Of a stretch of 8,337 nt of DNA, positions 5,672 to 8,337 are shown one piece after another (position 1 is the first letter of the stretch; each line of letters begins with the position of its first letter). The translations under genes were made by a program, and so were the position numbers. The notes below the pieces were generated by a model. It searched no databases, was not told the origin of the DNA, and saw nothing but the letters and a program-made list of their open reading frames with translations. The DNA comes from an uncultured Alphaproteobacteria bacterium (GTDB taxonomy: Bacteria > Pseudomonadota > Alphaproteobacteria > Caulobacterales > Hyphomonadaceae): contig CAIKXW010000138.1 of assembly GCA_903831485.1 (NCBI GenBank), positions 1 to 8,337 of the forward strand, written 5' to 3'.

Positions 5672-6976
5672 ATGACTGACCCGTCGCGCGTCGAACCTGA
5701 GCCGATCGACGCGGAATTCGAACCTGCGGAAGACGCCCCGGCGCCGATGTCGCGGTCGCAGTCGCGGCGCGTGGGCCCGCGCCGCATGCGCAGCCGTTCG
5801 GTCACCTGGCCCCACCTTGTCACCGCAAGCTGTCTCGCCGCCGTCATGGGCGCGACCGTGGCAATCATCGTCAGCAATGCCAGCTCGAACGCGCCGACGG
5901 GCACGCTGGCGCGCGAGATCGACGAACTCACGCTTGCGATCGAAGCCCTGCAGCGGGGCTCAGGCCAGGCGAGCTCCGACATCGTCGCCATGCGGGCGCG
6001 CATCGATGCGCACGGCGACCGGCTGCGCGAAAAGGATGTCGCCGACACCTCGCTGCGAACCGACATCAGCGCACTGGCGGCGCAGCTCTCCGCCGTGAGC
6101 GGCGTCGGCACGGGGGAGGCTGACGAAAGTGCGATCGTCAGCACGACGCCGCTGGGCATCCTGCTGGCGCGCGTCAACCGGCTTGAGCGGATAGCCGACG
6201 ACGCAACCGCATCCCCTGAAACCACGCAGGATGTGCGCCGCGCCATTGCCGACCTTGCCAGCCAGGTCGCCGAACTCAACCTGGCGAACACAACGCTGGT
6301 GACGGCGTTCGACCAGCGCGAGGCGGCGCTGAGCGCGCTGGAGACCGGGTTGAATGACGTCGCCATCGAGCTTGCCGGCCAGCGCGGCCTGTCCCCGGCC
6401 GCCGCGCCGCGCATCTCCATCGCTGCAACGACGATCGTGCCTGAAGCTGTCGCCACCGCAACCACACGCGCACAGACCATACGCGCGCTCGCCGTGCTTG
6501 AGTCGGCGGCGCGCAATGGCGAACCCTTCGCGGCGGAGCACGCTGCGCTATCGGGCCTGCTTCCGGGCGACACGGCCTTGTCCGACATTGCGGGTTTCAC
6601 CGTGTCGGGCGTGCCTGCCCTGTCGAAGCTGCGCGCCGATTTCGATACGAGCGCCGGGCGCGCGCTGCGCCATGCCGAGGAAGACAGCGACGATGGCTGG
6701 AACTGGCTCCGTCAGGCGTTTGCCGGCGTCGTGACGTTCGAGCCCGCCAGCAGTGTGGCGCTGGCTGCGGAGACGATCCGCACGGCGCGGCGTCAGCTCG
6801 ATGTCGGCGAGATACGCAACGCCGTGAACGCCGTGGTGGGACTTTCGGGACGCGCGCATGACGCATTTGCGACATGGCGCGAGAAGGCAATGCAACGCGC
6901 CATGCTCGACGACGCGATGAAGTCGCTCAACACGCGGCTGCTCGGCGCCGCAGCGGCAACGCCCGGTCCGGGCTGA
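5672..6976 (+). CDS. Mitofilin/Mic60-like inner-membrane protein
   Basis: A 434-residue protein with the layout of alphaproteobacterial Mic60. There is a cytoplasmic N-terminus of about 46 residues, acidic then strongly basic (27-42); one transmembrane helix (about 47-69); a long helical/coiled-coil stretch in the periplasm (about 78-235, with repeated Leu/Ala/Ile heptad-like spacing); and a C-terminal mitofilin-like domain (about 265-420). That domain carries ALAVLESAARNGEPFAAE (272-289), an LLPGD.ALSDIAGF segment and GVPALSKLRADF (313-324). The ATG at 5672 has GAGGA at 5658-5662, 9 nt upstream. In other Alphaproteobacteria Mic60 is encoded directly after hemC and hemD and shapes intracytoplasmic or envelope membranes. 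The assignment rests on both layout and synteny, as sequence conservation is low. The haem-pathway gene hemY, which often continues such clusters, is absent here. Confidence 0.85.
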   Translation: MTDPSRVEPEPIDAEFEPAEDAPAPMSRSQSRRVGPRRMRSRSVTWPHLVTASCLAAVMGATVAIIVSNASSNAPTGTLAREIDELTLAIEALQRGSGQASSDIVAMRARIDAHGDRLREKDVADTSLRTDISALAAQLSAVSGVGTGEADESAIVSTTPLGILLARVNRLERIADDATASPETTQDVRRAIADLASQVAELNLANTTLVTAFDQREAALSALETGLNDVAIELAGQRGLSPAAAPRISIAATTIVPEAVATATTRAQTIRALAVLESAARNGEPFAAEHAALSGLLPGDTALSDIAGFTVSGVPALSKLRADFDTSAGRALRHAEEDSDDGWNWLRQAFAGVVTFEPASSVALAAETIRTARRQLDVGEIRNAVNAVVGLSGRAHDAFATWREKAMQRAMLDDAMKSLNTRLLGAAAATPGPG

Positions 6977-7130
6977 GCGGCGCGCGGGCCCGGCGCCAGG
7001 AGCGGCAAGTAAGCGCAGTTACATACGCGGTTGTCATCTCACTGGCGCTGAATTGTGGGTCGCGCCGCTTGCCCCACTGTCTCTGGCCGCATAGCTCCGT
7101 GCTGCATCCCGGACGGGGATAGCCTGGCGC

Positions 7131-7151
7131 GGCTCACTGATACTGTGAGCC
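7131..7151 (+). promoter_or_regulatory. Perfect 7-bp hairpin in the leader of the methyltransferase-fold lipoprotein
   Basis: GGCTCAC (7131-7137) pairs perfectly with GTGAGCC (7145-7151) around TGATACT, ending 10 nt before the ribosome binding site GGGAGAA (7162-7168). The heptamer GATACTG occurs at 7139-7145, in the loop, and again at 7156-7162. No T-run follows, so an operator or leader structure is more likely than a terminator. The remainder of the 196-nt gap (6977-7172) holds GC-rich weak stems just after the mitofilin stop and a possible -35 TTGTCA at 7031-7036 without a convincing -10; I see no gene in it. Confidence 0.4.
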
Positions 7152-7172
7152 CATGGATACTGGGAGAACGTC

Positions 7173-8021
7173 TTGATCCGTACGACGAAGAATCTGGCTA
7201 TGCTTGCGACGATGGCGGCGGCCCTGATGGCCTGCACAACGCCTGCGATGGACAGCGCCAACGCTCAGACGCCGCAATCTGCGCCGAAGGCCGATGCGAG
7301 GCTTGCGTCGGTTATCGCAAATCCGGCCCGGTCCGAGGCCAACAAGGTCCGCGATCCCCATCGCAACCCGGCCGAGACGCTGACCTTCTTCGGGCTCAAG
7401 CCCGGCATGACGGTCATCGAGATCGCCCCGGGCAGCTACTACGCGGAAATTCTCGCGCCATACGCCAAGGCCACGGGCGGCAAATACATCGGCACCGGTA
7501 CTCAGATCGCCGCCGTCTCCGACCAGGCTGTCTGGGGACCCCAGACCTACGTGCCGTTCAACAAGGACTCCGGGCCGCTTGTAGCCGCGGGAACCGCGGA
7601 CATGGTCCTCACCTTCCGCAACTTCCACAACTGGTACTGGCAGCCGGGCATGGTCGACAAATACTTTGCCGACTTTGCGGGCGCGCTGAAGCCGGGCGGC
7701 GTTCTCGGCGTGGTCGATCACCGCGCCGATCCGCGCCCCGAGGCGAACGCCAACGGCCGTCTGGGCGGAGATGGCTATGTCGCGAAGGCCTCGATCGTTG
7801 CGGCGGCCCAGAAGGCCGGTCTGGTCCTGGAAGCCGAGAGCGAGATCAACGCCAACCCCAAGGACACCAAGGATCACCCTTTCGGCGTCTGGACCCTGCC
7901 TCCGAACTCCTGGACCTCGCCCCGCAACCAGGGCGAGACCCCGGCCGGGTTCGATGCGGCCAAATACAAGGCAATTGGCGAAAGCGACCGTCTGACCCTG
8001 CGCTTCCGCAAGCCCGCCTGA
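7173..8021 (+). CDS. Exported methyltransferase-fold lipoprotein (COG4798-like)
   Basis: A 282-residue protein from a TTG start, supported by GGGAGAA at 7162-7168 and by the signal sequence it supplies: a basic N-terminus, a hydrophobic core and LMAC with Cys21 (Met at -2 is slightly unusual). The mature part resembles the predicted class I SAM-methyltransferase family COG4798: the RDPHRNPAETLTFFGLKPGM opening (60-79), a first strand and loop VIEIAPGSYYAEILAPY (81-97), FRNFHNW (148-154), a second strand LKPGGVLGVVDHRA (172-185), and a C-terminal HPFGVWTLPP strand (235-244). The usual loop is rich in glycine, but here it reads APGSYYAE, so cofactor binding is doubtful. An exported location also separates it from cytoplasmic SAM. 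The substrate is unknown. It stands alone between the mitofilin-like gene and a terminator-like hairpin, so it is probably monocistronic. Confidence 0.85.
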   Translation: MIRTTKNLAMLATMAAALMACTTPAMDSANAQTPQSAPKADARLASVIANPARSEANKVRDPHRNPAETLTFFGLKPGMTVIEIAPGSYYAEILAPYAKATGGKYIGTGTQIAAVSDQAVWGPQTYVPFNKDSGPLVAAGTADMVLTFRNFHNWYWQPGMVDKYFADFAGALKPGGVLGVVDHRADPRPEANANGRLGGDGYVAKASIVAAAQKAGLVLEAESEINANPKDTKDHPFGVWTLPPNSWTSPRNQGETPAGFDAAKYKAIGESDRLTLRFRKPA

Positions 8022-8067
8022 ACGCGTCCTGATCCCAGGCCCGGCGCCTGACAGAACGCGCATTTTT

Positions 8068-8116
8068 GGCCGCCAGTTCCGCATTTCCTGCGCGCTGGCG
8101 GCCGACCTTGCTTTCT
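8068..8116 (+). terminator. Probable terminator after the methyltransferase-fold lipoprotein
   Basis: GGCCGCCAG (8068-8076) pairs perfectly with CTGGCGGCC (8095-8103), a 9-bp stem around an 18-nt loop, 46 nt after the stop. A mixed T-rich tract (GACCTTGCTTTCTT) follows on the plus strand. The long loop and interrupted T-run make it a non-ideal intrinsic terminator. The minus strand has no T-run after the stem. Confidence 0.5.
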
Positions 8117-8136
8117 TAACCCCCTCCGGGTTATAG
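8108..8136 (+). promoter_or_regulatory. Promoter of the tRNA-Thr gene
   Basis: TTGCTT (8108-8113), exactly 17 nt, then TTATAG (8131-8136), a good sigma70-type match by spacing and -10. It is followed by the GC-rich discriminator CCCCGA common in stable-RNA promoters, which often goes with stringent control. Predicted transcription start is near 8143, about 18 nt before the mature tRNA 5' end. The -35 overlaps the T-rich tail of the preceding terminator. Confidence 0.65.
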
Positions 8137-8160
8137 CCCCGACTCGGCGACAAGCCGGAA

Positions 8161-8236
8161 GCTGCCTTAGCTCAGCTGGTAGAGCACCGCATTCGTAATG
8201 CGGGGGTCAGGTGTTCAAGTCACCTAGGCAGCACCA
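8161..8236 (+). tRNA. tRNA-Thr (anticodon CGU)
   Basis: A 76-nt cloverleaf with every stem paired: acceptor GCTGCCT/AGGCAGC, D stem GCTC/GAGC with loop AGCTGGTA, anticodon stem CCGCA/TGCGG with loop TTCGTAA (anticodon CGT at 8194-8196), variable loop GGGTC, T stem AGGTG/CACCT with loop TTCAAGT, discriminator A8233 and genome-encoded CCA (8234-8236). It reads ACG codons. G1-C72, C2-G71 and the G35-U36 anticodon bases agree with threonine identity. As an ANN-decoding tRNA it would receive t6A37, the modification made with TsaD. Confidence 0.98.
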
Positions 8237-8281
8237 TAAAATCAAGGCTTTAGCCACTCTCACCAACATCGGAAAATCGCT

Positions 8282-8303
8282 TGGGCATCACCTGGGCATC
8301 ACC
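8282..8303 (+). repeat. Perfect 11-bp tandem repeat downstream of tRNA-Thr
   Basis: TGGGCATCACC occurs twice head to tail (8282-8292 and 8293-8303), one helical turn per unit, 46 nt after the tRNA. The 101 nt after the tRNA (8237-8337) are about 48% GC by hand count, clearly lower than the GC-rich genes to the left, and hold no recognisable gene. Short direct repeats beside a tRNA 3' end resemble arm-type recombinase sites of integrative elements, but no integrase is visible before the window ends. Confidence 0.6.
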
Positions 8304-8337
8304 GTGCTGGATTTGATATTCACAGAAACCGAAGCAC

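Noticed and set aside
5656..5679. Seven-codon open frame overlapping the mitofilin-like start
   Set aside because: It has no properly spaced ribosome binding site; its first bases are simply the GAGGA motif serving the ATG at 5672.
7153..7176. Seven-codon open frame (ATG 7153) whose TGA overlaps the TTG start at 7173
   Set aside because: Translational coupling is possible, but the frame has no ribosome binding site outside the hairpin and is too short to support; the overlap is probably chance.
8282..8303. CRISPR-like array
   Set aside because: The two 11-bp units are directly adjacent with no spacer, and no further copies occur in the window.
8250..8337. Minus-strand frame open from the right edge to a TAA near 8250
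   Set aside because: About 28 residues without recognisable family features, crossing the tandem repeat; an open frame this short is expected by chance.

Overview
The window looks like a GC-rich chromosomal segment of an alphaproteobacterium. The evidence is the synteny: tsaD diverging from hemC, then hemD and a mitofilin/Mic60-type membrane protein, an arrangement typical of Alphaproteobacteria. Together with the alternative oxidase and three predicted lipoproteins, this would fit a Caulobacterales/Hyphomonadaceae-like or related marine lineage, but the exact family is my inference. Non-ATG starts are common here: TTG at 1141 and 7173, GTG at 4888, and possibly GTG at 3756 on the minus strand.

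Layout. At 1-260 (minus) lies the N-terminal part of a small membrane protein that runs off the left edge. A 165-nt divergent intergenic region with a thrice-repeated GGATTCG motif and a GC-rich hairpin separates it from a plus-strand group. That group is an envelope lipoprotein joining an MliC-type (lysozyme-inhibitor) domain to a chagasin/I42 (cysteine-protease-inhibitor) domain (426-1133); 7 nt later a DUF3365/Tll0287-like haem-binding protein with one CxxCH motif (1141-1866); then, after 82 nt of structured leader, an alternative oxidase (1949-2668). tsaD (minus, 2683-3771) converges on the oxidase.

Divergent from tsaD, hemC (3814-4800), hemD (4888-5601) and the Mic60-like protein (5672-6976) run as a plus-strand cluster. 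HemC and HemD are consecutive enzymes that turn porphobilinogen into uroporphyrinogen III. The Mic60-like protein is the bacterial relative of the mitochondrial crista organiser, and its start may also be served by its own promoter. A 196-nt gap with a perfect hairpin precedes an exported, methyltransferase-fold lipoprotein of the COG4798 type (7173-8021).

The right end holds a 9-bp-stem hairpin (likely terminator), a good sigma70-type promoter and a complete tRNA-Thr(CGU) gene with encoded CCA (8161-8236). After the tRNA the base composition falls to about 48% GC by hand count, and a perfect 11-bp tandem repeat appears at 8282-8303. I read this as the likely left boundary of an integrative element in the tRNA gene, though no integrase is visible.

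No CRISPR array, transposase, rRNA or obvious defence system is present. The most unusual items are the two-inhibitor lipoprotein, the haem protein beside the alternative oxidase, the exported methyltransferase fold with a degenerate Gly-rich loop, and the tRNA-flanking tandem repeat.
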